A DNA stretch of 34,382 bases from Bacillota bacterium (GCA_025210655.1 JAOARG010000002.1:1-34382); one strand, 5' to 3'. Shown: positions 1-7,641, counted from the first letter of the stretch. The notes: generated by a model from the sequence alone, not told the origin. Numbers and translations: made by a program.

Positions 1-38
1 CTGTAAGTGCTCCTAAGATAATTTTTTTAGTTTTCATA
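1..38 (-). CDS. 5' end of a secreted protein gene, probable third helical-repeat paralogue (cut by window edge)
   Basis: Only the first twelve codons are inside the window. They read MKTKKIILGALT, the start of a signal peptide, and line up with the start of the repeat protein at 3107-3925 (MKKRKVLLGVLT). A strong GAGAGGAGATTT ribosome binding site precedes the ATG at 38. The upstream DNA carries the same TGTGA boxes at the same spacing as the 3925 gene. Together this suggests a third member of the exported repeat family. The repeats themselves cannot be seen, so this rests on the signal peptide and the promoter. Confidence 0.6.
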
Positions 39-113
39 ATAAATCTCCTCTCAAATTTTTAATTATTATTAAGTAATGTTTTCTTTGCATTTCCTATCTT
101 GCTTATATAATAG

Positions 114-162
114 AGTATAAATTTGTGAGAAGTATGTTGGAATATGTGAAAGTTGTGTGAAG
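114..162 (-). promoter_or_regulatory. Promoter region with phased TGTGA boxes for the gene at 1-38
   Basis: On the plus strand TGTGAGA (124-130), TGTGAAA (145-151) and TGTGAAG (156-162) are spaced 21 and 11 bp apart. On the coding strand they read as TCTCACA/TTTCACA boxes upstream of a possible -10 TATACT (119-114). The same +21/+11 spacing recurs at 3989, 4010 and 4021 ahead of the paralogue. Half-sites on an 11-bp period are typical of OmpR/PhoB-family response regulators. The regulator is inferred and is not encoded in the window. Confidence 0.5.
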
Positions 163-195
163 TTTGTTACTAAATTATTACAGGACGTAATTTAG

Positions 196-436
196 TGCTC
201 AGCGCTTAACTTTGTTAAGCGGGTCAGCATGAATCTTTGATTCATAGGCCAGCTGATTTTATTTCATAAATCAAGCCCAGCAGTTGCTTAGCAACTAGTT
301 CAATGATATTTTACGTTGGTAAAATTACCTTGCTCTAGAAGTTGAAACAACTTCGCTGGGCTCATATACTGAAAGTTATATGGCTGGGCTAACATTTTAA
401 TGTTGCTGGGCTATCAACAAAATGTTGATGCTAAGC
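196..436. repeat. Fishbone repeat, copy 1 (AGCCCAGC/GCTGGGCT linkers)
   Basis: Short hairpins are separated by linkers. Hairpins include GCTTAAC/GTTAAGC (204-220), ATGAATC/GATTCAT (229-245), AGTTGC/GCAACT (282-296), GAAGTTG/CAACTTC (338-354), CATATA/TATATG (363-382), AACATT/AATGTT (391-404) and ATCAACA/TGTTGAT (413-429). Left linkers end in CAGC (AGCCCAGC at 274-281). Right linkers are GCTGGGCT (355-362, 383-390, 405-412) and GCTAAGC (430-436). Left and right linkers are largely complementary, so the whole can fold as a spine with paired side hairpins. The apical CTAGAGCAA half is imperfect in this copy. Confidence 0.85.
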
Positions 437-440
437 AAAA

Positions 441-470
441 TAAAAAGCCGAGGAAAAGATTCCCTCGGCG
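441..470 (-). terminator. Rho-independent terminator of deoD
   Basis: GCCGAGG (447-453) pairs with CCTCGGC (463-469). On the minus strand the stem is followed by a T-run (complement of 441-446). It lies just past the deoD stop codon and before fishbone copy 1. Confidence 0.85.
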
Positions 471-484
471 AATTTTATTTATAA

Positions 485-1201
485 TTAAGCCATTTCCAAA
501 GCGATTTCCATCATCTTTGTAAATGCTAATTGTCTTTCTTCACTTGTAGTAGCTTCTCCTGAAACTAATGAGTCAGATACTGTTAATAGACAAGCCGCGT
601 TCTTTCCTAAAATCTTAGCATTTGCAAATAGTGCAAATGACTCCATTTCAACTGCCATACAGCCATGCTCATCTCTGATTCCTTCGAATTCTTCAAACTT
701 CTCTCTGTAGAATACGTCTGATGAGTGGATTCTTCCTTCTTTTAGTGGAATTTCTAACTCAGCAGCAGCTTTTATAATTCTCTCGTTTAATTCAGCAGTA
801 GCTTCGATAACATCTTTATCGTAACCAGACTGAACTTTTGCATATGATGACTCTGACCAGCAATCGCTTGCTAAGATTACATCATAAAGATCAAGTTGAT
901 CAGTGTAAGCTCCACATGATCCAATTCTAATTATATTTTGAACTCCGTATGAGTTATATAACTCATAAGAGTAAATTCCGATACTTGGCATTCCCATTCC
1001 AGAACCCATTACAGAAATTTTCTTTCCTTTGTAAGTTCCAGTGTAACCAAACATATTTCTTACATTATTAAATTTAACAGGATTCTCTAAGAAAGTCTCC
1101 GCAATAAATTTTGCTCTTAATGGATCCCCTGGCATTAAAACCGTTTCAGCGATAACGCCCTGCTCTTTAACTTCTATATGAGGTGTTGGTATACTATTCA
1201 T
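485..1201 (-). CDS. deoD: Purine-nucleoside phosphorylase, DeoD type
   Basis: 238 aa, the usual length of the bacterial hexameric enzyme, which cleaves purine (deoxy)nucleosides with phosphate to free base and (deoxy)ribose-1-phosphate in salvage. Visible family motifs are the phosphate-binding GDPLRAK (25-31), R92 followed by IGSCGA, VEMES (184-188, ribose contact) and SDS with the base-contacting D210 and R223 in the position of the E. coli Arg217. An AAAGGAG site precedes the ATG. The gene stands alone, with its own terminator at 441-470 and no deoB or deoC neighbour. No purine riboswitch was recognised in the leader. Family assignment is secure. Confidence 0.97.
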   Translation of the reverse strand: MNSIPTPHIEVKEQGVIAETVLMPGDPLRAKFIAETFLENPVKFNNVRNMFGYTGTYKGKKISVMGSGMGMPSIGIYSYELYNSYGVQNIIRIGSCGAYTDQLDLYDVILASDCWSESSYAKVQSGYDKDVIEATAELNERIIKAAAELEIPLKEGRIHSSDVFYREKFEEFEGIRDEHGCMAVEMESFALFANAKILGKNAACLLTVSDSLVSGEATTSEERQLAFTKMMEIALEMA

Positions 1202-1312
1202 ATCAATTCTCCTTTTTAAAAATTATTTGACAACCCTAATACAAATTATATAGGTCAAAATAAAATAAGCCTATGTAATAATATTACAAAGTTTATTAAC
1301 TAGAGTCATCCC

Positions 1313-1330
1313 AAGGGCTAAAAGGCCCTT
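1313..1330. other. Short palindrome upstream of deoD
   Basis: AAGGGC (1313-1318) and GCCCTT (1325-1330) form an inverted repeat about 110 bp upstream of the deoD start. There is no T-run on either side, so it is not an obvious terminator. Role unknown. The rest of 1202-1377 shows nothing further that I can support. Confidence 0.4.
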
Positions 1331-1377
1331 CAACAAGTATAGCATATATCTACCCATAAAATAAAGAAATATTCTAA

Positions 1378-1421
1378 TGTTAATTATGAAATAATTAACA
1401 TGGCATGAATCATAGATTCAT
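1378..1421. repeat. Two hairpins flanking fishbone copy 2
   Basis: TGTTAATTAT (1378-1387) and ATAATTAACA (1391-1400) form a perfect 10-bp stem with a 3-nt loop. ATGAATC and GATTCAT (1405-1421) follow directly and match a hairpin that lies inside copy 1. They look like outer branches of the neighbouring repeat. Confidence 0.65.
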
Positions 1422-1422
1422 A

Positions 1423-1680
1423 GCTTAGCACTTAACTTAGTTAAGTAGCCTAGCATTTCATAGCCCAGCTGAATTTATTATATAATTCAAGCCCAGCAGT
1501 TGATTAGTAACTAGAGCAATGGTATTTTGCAATCGCAAAATTATTTTAATATTTTACGATTGTAAAATTACCTTGCTCTAGAAGTTGAAACAACTTCGCT
1601 GGGCTCATATGCTGTAAGTCATATGGCTGGGCTAACGTTTTGATGTTGCTGGGCTATAAGCACAGGTGCTTATGCTAAGC
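1423..1680. repeat. Fishbone repeat, copy 2 (most regular copy)
   Basis: Left linkers are GCTTAGC (1423-1429), AGCCTAGCA (1447-1455) and AGCCCAGC (1462-1469, 1490-1497). Right linkers are GCTGGGCT (1598-1605, 1626-1633, 1648-1655) and GCTAAGC (1674-1680). The outermost pair and the AGCCCAGC/GCTGGGCT pairs are exact complements. The apex CTAGAGCAA (1511-1519) pairs with TTGCTCTAG (1573-1581) and encloses two hairpins, ATTTTGC/GCAAAAT (1524-1541) and ATTTTAC/GTAAAAT (1551-1568). Side hairpins include CATATG/CATATG (1606-1625) and ATAAGCA/TGCTTAT (1656-1673). The element abuts the stop codon of the acyltransferase gene. Confidence 0.9.
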
Positions 1681-1685
1681 TGAAA

Positions 1686-2747
1686 TCAAGATATTCCTAA
1701 TAAATATCGAATTCTATCATGCTTTCTAAATAGCATATAAAGAGTAAACATAATCAAATATGATAGCGTAAAAGTTAAAATACTATATACAGCTACAGCT
1801 ATATAGACCTGCTCAAATGGCAAATACATTTGGATTTTGACTAATACTAGTACATGTATTAAGTAGACGCCATACGATAGTTTTCCCATTTTGTATGCTA
1901 GTGACTGTAACCTTTCGCTTTTAATCATAGGTGTAAAGTCGTATTTTACAAATAGATAAACTGCTGTAGTAATTATATAAGTATTTAGTTGATAACCACC
2001 ATTGAAAAAGCCATCTATCTTATAATAGTTTGATATCATAAAGGTTCCAATTGCTCCGATGATACCTGATATTAATGCAAGAAGATAGATTAATTTACGT
2101 TTCTTTTTACTTAAGTCAATTCTATTTATTAGATACCCATACAAAAACCATCCCAGATAGCCATTAAATATAGGTGCTGCTATTACAACCCATGTACCTA
2201 CTATTTTACTGATAATCGGGAATATTGTTGTGGTTGTGAAGACAACCCCGAAGAAATACCACATTTTTTTATCATTCTCTGGATCGATTATATTTTTAAT
2301 TATTGGAACACATAAATATAAACCAGATATGGTATAAACAAACCAGAGATGATAGCTAATCTTATTTGAAAAGAAATTAAGTATAAGCTCTTTTATATCA
2401 AAAACTCTTGCACCCATTATCACAGAATTTGAGTAATACCATATACTCCAAAAAGCTAGTGGAATAAGTACTTTTGATAATCTTTTCTTAATGAAAATTT
2501 TGATTTTGATTTCCCTGCTATCATTTAAAAGTAAGTAACCACTAATCATAAAAAATACAGGAACACCCCACCTAGTAAAAGCTGCAAGTAGATTAACTGC
2601 CCACCAAGATTTAGTTCCGTAGATATAAAAATCCTCAAAATACGGCGCATAACTATGTAAAATAACTACACAAAAAGTCGCAAAAACCCTAAGGAAATCA
2701 ATATACGACTCCCTTTTACTTTCTTTAATAACATGGTCCCTAATCAT
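1686..2747 (-). CDS. Acyltransferase 3 family membrane protein (OafA/WecH-like)
   Basis: 353 aa with about ten hydrophobic segments. The N-terminus has the acyltransferase-3 signature: DFLRVFATFCVVILHSYAP with the conserved histidine (H31), then a GVPVFFMISGYLL segment. Members transfer acetyl or other acyl groups to surface sugars, peptidoglycan or small molecules at the membrane. The acceptor cannot be read from the sequence. It is not in a visible polysaccharide cluster. It lies between two fishbone repeats, which separate it from deoD and from the repeat-protein gene, so it is probably its own transcription unit. Family call firm, substrate unknown. Confidence 0.9.
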   Translation of the reverse strand: MIRDHVIKESKRESYIDFLRVFATFCVVILHSYAPYFEDFYIYGTKSWWAVNLLAAFTRWGVPVFFMISGYLLLNDSREIKIKIFIKKRLSKVLIPLAFWSIWYYSNSVIMGARVFDIKELILNFFSNKISYHLWFVYTISGLYLCVPIIKNIIDPENDKKMWYFFGVVFTTTTIFPIISKIVGTWVVIAAPIFNGYLGWFLYGYLINRIDLSKKKRKLIYLLALISGIIGAIGTFMISNYYKIDGFFNGGYQLNTYIITTAVYLFVKYDFTPMIKSERLQSLAYKMGKLSYGVYLIHVLVLVKIQMYLPFEQVYIAVAVYSILTFTLSYLIMFTLYMLFRKHDRIRYLLGIS

Positions 2748-2823
2748 ATTATTCCTACCTTTTTCTTTTTTATTATCTATTTAATGATAGCAGAATAGCA
2801 ATGAAGGGACAAGGGATTCATTG

Positions 2824-3100
2824 TAGCTTATCGCTTAACTTTGTTAAGCAGGTCATCATTTCATAGCCCAGCTGATTTTATTTCATAATTCAAGCCCAGC
2901 AGTTCTTAGCAACTAGAGCAATGAGATTTTGCAATCGCAAAATTATTTTAATATTTTACGTTAGTAAAATCACCTTGCTCTAGAAGTTGTAAGAACTTCG
3001 CTGGGCTCATATACTGAAAATTATGTGGCTGGGCTAGTATAATTATACTGCTGAACTAACATCAAAGATGTTGCTAGCCTATTAGCGTTTATGCTAATGC
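2824..3100. repeat. Fishbone repeat, copy 3
   Basis: Same orientation and order as copies 1 and 2. AGCCCAGC lies at 2865-2872 and 2893-2900, GCTGGGCT at 3000-3007 and 3028-3035. The apex CTAGAGCAA (2913-2921) pairs with TTGCTCTAG (2975-2983) around two hairpins. The right arm has an extra hairpin (AACATC/GATGTT, about 3058-3072), and later linkers have drifted (TGCTGAACTA, TGCTAGCCTA). It fills most of the 359-bp gap between the repeat-protein stop and the acyltransferase start. Confidence 0.85.
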
Positions 3101-3106
3101 AAGAAA

Positions 3107-3925
3107 TTATTCCTCAGATGAATTTCTTTGTTGGAATTTCTCAATTAATTTCGCAGCTTTTTCTGAATCTAATTTTCCTTCTTCTACTAATTTTTCTAGT
3201 TCCTCTACGAATGTTTCTGAGTCTGAGATTTTGATTTCTTTTATTTGGGCTTTTGTTTCTAGTCTTTGAACTAGCTTGTCGTATTTATCTTGTGAAATTG
3301 TTTCGTTTTCAAGTAATTCAGCTAATTTATCTAGAATTTCTTCTTTTGGAGCATCTTTTAGAGCTTCTAATGAAATCTTTATTTCTTGTCTTTTGTCGTA
3401 GTTAGATATGATTAAATCTCTTTTATCGTCCTTAATTTTCCCTTCATCTACTAGTTGCTTAAGTTCTTCTACAAGTACATCTCTATCCAGTTGTCTTAGT
3501 TCTCCAAGTACTTCTTTTCTTTCTTTAGCAAATGAGTATCTTTCAATAATCTGATCTTTATTTTCAGCTTTTAGTGTTCCTTCTGCTATTAATTCATCGA
3601 GTTTTATTATGAACGAATCCTCATCTAAACTGATGATCTCTCTTTTTATTTCTTTTTTTTGTTCATAATTCATATACTTATCTTTTAGTTTTGCTGCTAA
3701 GTCTTCACTTAGTATTCCTTCATCAATTTTTTCTTGGATTGCGTCTAAGAAATCCTCTTCATTAAGACTAAATAGTTCTGTACGATATGTTTTGACAGTT
3801 TCAGTCTTTACCTTTCCGGTTCTTACTTTTTCAGTCTCGTCAATTTCTCCTGCCATTGAAAAACCCATGGATGTTACAAGCAATGCTCCTGTTAAAACTC
3901 CTAATAATACCTTTCTTTTTTTCAT
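3107..3925 (-). CDS. Secreted protein of five tandem helical repeats (repeat protein 2)
   Basis: 272 aa. Residues 1-26 form a signal peptide (MKKRK, hydrophobic core, then SMAGE) with no lipobox, so the product should be exported. From residue 50 it is five copies of a roughly 46-residue charged unit. Each has a pattern of L-D-F-x3-L, then L-x2-EG-x-(I/L), then a helix ending in a Tyr/Phe/Leu-Arg/Lys turn. EG lies at 69-70, 115-116, 161-162 and 249-250, with EN at 207-208. The two-helix 'EG-turn' unit resembles SHOCT-like helical hairpins, but I do not recognise the family. It is a full-length paralogue of the 4344-5174 protein, repeat for repeat. It has its own promoter with phased boxes (3989-4027). 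Function unknown. Confidence 0.85.
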   Translation of the reverse strand: MKKRKVLLGVLTGALLVTSMGFSMAGEIDETEKVRTGKVKTETVKTYRTELFSLNEEDFLDAIQEKIDEGILSEDLAAKLKDKYMNYEQKKEIKREIISLDEDSFIIKLDELIAEGTLKAENKDQIIERYSFAKERKEVLGELRQLDRDVLVEELKQLVDEGKIKDDKRDLIISNYDKRQEIKISLEALKDAPKEEILDKLAELLENETISQDKYDKLVQRLETKAQIKEIKISDSETFVEELEKLVEEGKLDSEKAAKLIEKFQQRNSSEE

Positions 3926-3988
3926 AATGATTCTCCTCTCAAAATTTAATGTGTTGTCTTAGCTTGTATATATAATAAATTTAAATTT

Positions 3989-4027
3989 TGTGAGAAATAT
4001 CTTATTGTATGTGAAAAATGTGTGAAA
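3989..4027 (-). promoter_or_regulatory. Phased TGTGA boxes upstream of repeat protein 2
   Basis: TGTGAGA (3989-3995), TGTGAAA (4010-4016) and TGTGAAA (4021-4027) repeat at +21 and +11 bp, with a further TGTGA at 4041. The same three boxes with the same spacing precede the gene at 1-38. On the coding strand they read TTTCACA-N4-TTTCACA ahead of an AT-rich -10 region. This fits an OmpR/PhoB-type activator site. Confidence 0.55.
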
Positions 4028-4060
4028 GTTGAGAATTTTATGTGATGAAGTAAATTCTTG

Positions 4061-4335
4061 CTGAGCACTAAGCTTTCTTAAGTAGCCTAGCACTTTCGCA
4101 GCCCGCTGAATTTAATACATAATTCAAGCCCAGCAGTTGCTTTGCAACTAGAGCAGTGGTTTTTTGCAATCGCAAAATTATTTTAATATTTTACGTTTGT
4201 AAAATCACCTTGCTCTAGAAGTTGAAACAACTTCGCTGGGCTTATATTATGTTAATAGATATAGCTGGGCTAGTATCGAAGATACAGCTAGGCAAATATC
4301 AATGATGTTGCTAGGCTATTAGCATTTATGTTAAT
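4061..4335. repeat. Fishbone repeat, copy 4 (partly decayed)
   Basis: The copy keeps the AGTTGC/GCAACT hairpin (4135-4149), the two apical hairpins, TTGCTCTAG (4210-4218, partner CTAGAGCAG at 4148-4156), GAAGTTG/CAACTTC and right linkers of the GCTGGGCT type. A GTATC/GATAC hairpin with its own linker replaces the AACATT hairpin. The outer left stem has mismatches. It lies directly past the stop of repeat protein 1. Confidence 0.8.
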
Positions 4336-4343
4336 GTTAAAAA

Positions 4344-5174
4344 TTACTCTTCTGATAATTTTTTATTCTCAAACCTTTCCTTCAACTTATCATATTTATC
4401 TTGATCAATCTTTCCATCCTCTAGTAGCTGGTCAAGTGTATCCACGAAAGTTTCTGGATCGTATTTGATTTTTTCTGGTCTAGCTGGTCTATTTTTCATT
4501 CGATTAAGTAACTTATCATACTTTTCCTTAGATATTGATCCTTCTTCCAGCATTGTGTCAAGTTGTGCCATGAAGTCTTCCTCAGATAGGCCTTTTAAAG
4601 CTTGTAATCTTTCTGTAGCTTCTGCCCTTTTATCAAATCTTCCCATGATTAGTTCTCTTCTAGCTTGTGATATCAGACCTTCTTCAACTAAGGCATCTAA
4701 TTCTTCAGCTAGAGAATCCCTATCCAGTTTTCTTAGTTCTTGAAGAGCATCTCTTCTTTCCATATTTAAATCATATTTTTCAATGATTTTATCCTTGTTA
4801 TCATTGTTAATTAGACCTTCATCAATTAATCTATCAAGTTCAGACATGAAGTCATCTTTTTCTAGACCCTTCATACCTTCTTTAGCTTCTTTTCTTTTTT
4901 CCATCTTATCTTTTGATAAATAATATCTATCTTTCAATTGCTCTGCCATTTCTTCACTGATTGTACCATCAGAAATCTTTTCTTCGATAGCTTTTAAGAA
5001 TTCCTCTTCAGGTAATTTGAAGAAATCAACCCTTTTAACTTTCTCTACACCGACCCTTGGTCCTTTTGTTCTATCGGTCACTTTCTCCTCAACTTCAGTA
5101 GCAAAAGTAAGACCAAAAGTTGAAATAACCATAATAGTTGATAATATAGCTGCAGTTAATTTTTTAAGTTTCAT
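4344..5174 (-). CDS. Secreted protein of five tandem helical repeats (repeat protein 1)
   Basis: 276 aa. The start at 5174 is chosen because AAGGAGGAGATTT lies just upstream and the product then begins with a clean signal peptide (MKLKKLTAAILSTIMVISTF, then TFATE). An in-frame ATG further upstream has no such site. Residues 50-270 are five repeats with (E/D)G turns at 69-70, 119-120, 165-166, 211-212 and 253-254. Each repeat is closest to the same-numbered repeat of the 3107-3925 protein, so the whole array was duplicated. It follows the ATPase gene by 46 bp and is probably the last gene of the efflux operon. Family not recognised; an envelope or extracytoplasmic role is inferred from export and operon context. 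Confidence 0.85.
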   Translation of the reverse strand: MKLKKLTAAILSTIMVISTFGLTFATEVEEKVTDRTKGPRVGVEKVKRVDFFKLPEEEFLKAIEEKISDGTISEEMAEQLKDRYYLSKDKMEKRKEAKEGMKGLEKDDFMSELDRLIDEGLINNDNKDKIIEKYDLNMERRDALQELRKLDRDSLAEELDALVEEGLISQARRELIMGRFDKRAEATERLQALKGLSEEDFMAQLDTMLEEGSISKEKYDKLLNRMKNRPARPEKIKYDPETFVDTLDQLLEDGKIDQDKYDKLKERFENKKLSEE

Positions 5175-5220
5175 GTGAAATCTCCTCCTTGTTACAGTTT
5201 TATACCCTGTAGAAAAGGTA

Positions 5221-5892
5221 TTACACGACAATTTCACCATCAACTATTCTAATTATTCTACCAGCTTGTTTAGCTATTTCATTATCATGGGTAATCATTA
5301 TTATAGTATTTCCTTCAATATTGAGCTTGTGGAAGAGATTCATTATTTCTTCACCTGTTTTTGAGTCTAAGGCACCTGTTGGTTCATCTGCTAGTAAAAG
5401 ATTTGGATCACCCACTAGGGCTCTAGCTACTGAAACTCTTTGTTGTTGTCCTCCTGATAGTTCTATTGGTTTATGATGAACTCTATCACCAAGTCCTACT
5501 TTTTTTAGTATTTCTTCCGCCTTTTCATATGCATCTTTTTTTGGCACTCCACGTATTAATAATGGAAAAGCGACATTATGGAGTGCCGTATATTTTGAGA
5601 GAAGGTTAAACTTTTGAAATATAAATCCTATTTCTTGGTTTCGTATTTCAGCAAGTTCGTTGTCGCTTTTCTTCTCTATATTGGTTCCGTTGAGGTTATA
5701 AATACCATCATTACAGGTATCAATACAGCCTATAAGGTTCATCAATGTTGTTTTTCCAGAACCAGAGGGACCTAAAATTGCAACAAACTCTCCTTTTTTT
5801 ATTTCTAGAGATATCTTTTTAAGTACAACTAGTTCTGTTGAACCCATTTTATATGACTTAATTATATCTGTCATAGTTATTAGATTGGCCAT
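5221..5892 (-). CDS. ABC transporter ATP-binding protein (LolD/MacB type)
   Basis: 223 aa, a complete nucleotide-binding subunit. Walker A GPSGSGKT is near residue 42. The Q-loop is in IGFIFQKFNLL, the signature is LSGGQQQR, Walker B with the following D-loop is LLLADEPTGALD, and the H-loop is ITHD. This matches the ATPase that powers MacB/FtsX-type permeases, which work by mechanotransmission and do not carry solute across the inner leaflet. It lies 4 bp downstream of the lipoprotein gene within the fusion protein-permease-lipoprotein-ATPase operon. In many Clostridia the ATPase directly follows the permease; here a lipoprotein gene separates them. Confidence 0.96.
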   Translation of the reverse strand: MANLITMTDIIKSYKMGSTELVVLKKISLEIKKGEFVAILGPSGSGKTTLMNLIGCIDTCNDGIYNLNGTNIEKKSDNELAEIRNQEIGFIFQKFNLLSKYTALHNVAFPLLIRGVPKKDAYEKAEEILKKVGLGDRVHHKPIELSGGQQQRVSVARALVGDPNLLLADEPTGALDSKTGEEIMNLFHKLNIEGNTIIMITHDNEIAKQAGRIIRIVDGEIVV

Positions 5893-5896
5893 AGTA

Positions 5897-6445
5897 TTAC
5901 CTACCTTTAATTAAAGTGACTTGGTTAATAGTCCTTTCAGATATGATTTTATCCTTTTGGTTATTATTATACATAAGAGTTAATTTTGAACCTGTTGTAA
6001 TTTCTTCAAGTTCTACTGCTTCTTGTCCATTCATAGATCTAGAATAAATGGGAGTACCTACGGGAATGATTATAGTTGCGACTTCTCCAGTATACTCAAC
6101 TTTTACCTTTCTACCTGTTTGTCCACCTCCTGGGAATTTACCTTGACCAGATGATTTTTTATCTCTACTTGCTTCATCTTGACTTTTATCACTATCTGTA
6201 GCAGCCTGTACTTTTATTAATTTTAGAGTGACTTCATTTCCTACTACTTTTGTTACTTCTCCTATTTCTCTGAATAGCTCAGTGTTCTTTTGATTTTCTT
6301 TTTTTAGTTCAATGTTAGACTTAGTAGTTGTTTCATTTTTTACTTCTGTAACGGTTCCAAGTGTAACTTTTTCTTGTGCAGCCGAGGAACATCCAGATAG
6401 TAGAAGTCCTAATACAGCTACTGATATTATTAATTTATTTTTCAT
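5897..6445 (-). CDS. Small lipoprotein encoded within the efflux operon
   Basis: 182 aa. Lipobox LLLSGC puts the acylated cysteine at residue 19. A charged region follows, then GEVTKVVGNEVTLKL, a Gly/Lys-rich linker near residues 95-110 (SSGQGKFPGGGQ) and a C-terminal stretch with VEYTGEVATIIIPVGTPIYSR. The alternating pattern suggests small beta domains like those of fusion proteins, but no named family was recognised. A GGAGGAG site lies ahead of the ATG. Its place between the permease and ATPase genes suggests that it is an accessory part of the exporter on the outer face of the membrane. Confidence 0.8.
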   Translation of the reverse strand: MKNKLIISVAVLGLLLSGCSSAAQEKVTLGTVTEVKNETTTKSNIELKKENQKNTELFREIGEVTKVVGNEVTLKLIKVQAATDSDKSQDEASRDKKSSGQGKFPGGGQTGRKVKVEYTGEVATIIIPVGTPIYSRSMNGQEAVELEEITTGSKLTLMYNNNQKDKIISERTINQVTLIKGR

Positions 6446-6465
6446 TTTTCTTTTTCTCCTCCATT

Positions 6466-7641
6466 TTACTCGTAGTTAAGTGCATCAATAGGCTTTAGGG
6501 ACGCAGCCTTATAAGCTGGATAATAACCAAAGAAAGTCCCTACACCGATAGAAAAACCAAGTGCAATAACATAAACAGATAGTGTAGGAACAATACTTAC
6601 GTCGAAATACCCTATAATAGGTATTACGAAAATACTCCCTATTCCTCCGATAACACCCCCTACTAGACTTATAAGTATACCTTCGATTAAGAATATCAAA
6701 AGAATATCTTTCTTTTTAGCACCGATTGCTTTTAGAATACCAATTTCTCTTGTCCTTTCCTTGACGGATACGTATAGTACATTCATAATACCAATACCTC
6801 CAACGAAAAGTACTACTATCGCCACTGAAAAAAGCATTAGGGTCATTGTATTTGCTGAATCCCTTGCTGTTTCAAGTTGACTTCCGGCATCATAAGCAAA
6901 GACATTATCACTTTTGACTTTTAGACTTTTTACCAAAACTTCCTGAGCTTCTACACTTGCTTGCTCAACATTCTTGATATCATCAACCAGGGCAACAATG
7001 CTAGATCTTGTATTTCTTCCTGTAACATACTTTGAAGCTACTTTGTATGGAATAATTCCTCCCTCATCTATATTTAGTCCTCTGATTGAGGAGCCTCCAA
7101 CTTCATCAAATACACCTATTATAGTGTATCTTTTACCGTTTAGAATCACTTTTTCTCCTATTGCAGATGAAATATCATCAGGGAAATATTCACTTGCAAC
7201 TGTATATCCTAAGATGATTACTTTGTCGTTTTCTGAATCCTCTGATATATATTCTCCTTCTAGAAGTGGGATGTTAACTATCTTATTAATATTATTTGAA
7301 GCACCAACTATAGAAATACCATAGTCATCTCCGTCATAGTTGAGTGTTCCATTTCCCATTACCATGAGGGAAGCTTCTTTTATGGTGCTTACCTCATCAA
7401 GTATTTCTTCTACTTGAGTATCTGTAACTTTTTTATTAGTTCTAAAAGCCATTAGTTGGATAGTACCTACATTTAGAGATTTAAACTGTTCTTCAATATC
7501 CCTTTGACTTCCATTTCCAATACTAAGAACTAATATTATAGTCAGTGCTCCAACTACTACACCTAGAGTTGTAAGAAGAACTTTTATCTTATTACCACTG
7601 ATATTTATATATACTGATCTAAATATTTCAATAATACTCAT
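6466..7641 (-). CDS. MacB/FtsX-family ABC transporter permease
   Basis: 391 aa. There is one N-terminal membrane helix (about 20-42), then a large extracytoplasmic MacB_PCD-type domain (about 43-265), then three C-terminal helices of the FtsX domain. The latter include the GGIGIMNVLYVSVKERTREIG coupling region and LKAIGAKKKDIL. It ends with the typical P-A-A-x-L-x-P-I-x-A-L motif. The start has an AGGTGA site. It lies 9 bp after the fusion-protein stop and belongs to the same operon. MacB-type permeases move peptides, lipoproteins or antibiotics out of the envelope; the substrate here is unknown. Confidence 0.95.
   Translation of the reverse strand: MSIIEIFRSVYINISGNKIKVLLTTLGVVVGALTIILVLSIGNGSQRDIEEQFKSLNVGTIQLMAFRTNKKVTDTQVEEILDEVSTIKEASLMVMGNGTLNYDGDDYGISIVGASNNINKIVNIPLLEGEYISEDSENDKVIILGYTVASEYFPDDISSAIGEKVILNGKRYTIIGVFDEVGGSSIRGLNIDEGGIIPYKVASKYVTGRNTRSSIVALVDDIKNVEQASVEAQEVLVKSLKVKSDNVFAYDAGSQLETARDSANTMTLMLFSVAIVVLFVGGIGIMNVLYVSVKERTREIGILKAIGAKKKDILLIFLIEGILISLVGGVIGGIGSIFVIPIIGYFDVSIVPTLSVYVIALGFSIGVGTFFGYYPAYKAASLKPIDALNYE

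Noticed and set aside
196..436. CRISPR-like array
   Set aside because: The conserved words are only 8 bp, spacers are themselves palindromic and of unequal length, and left and right words are complements. No cas genes are nearby.
485..1260. Purine riboswitch in the deoD leader
   Set aside because: No conserved junction or loop motifs were found in the short leader.
1313..1330. Terminator for a gene upstream of deoD
   Set aside because: No T-run on either strand and no gene ends there.
4465..4743. Plus-strand open frame of 92 codons inside repeat protein 1
   Set aside because: It is antisense to a clearly coding repeat array, Ser-rich with no ribosome binding site; it mirrors the Glu/Lys-rich codons of the true gene.
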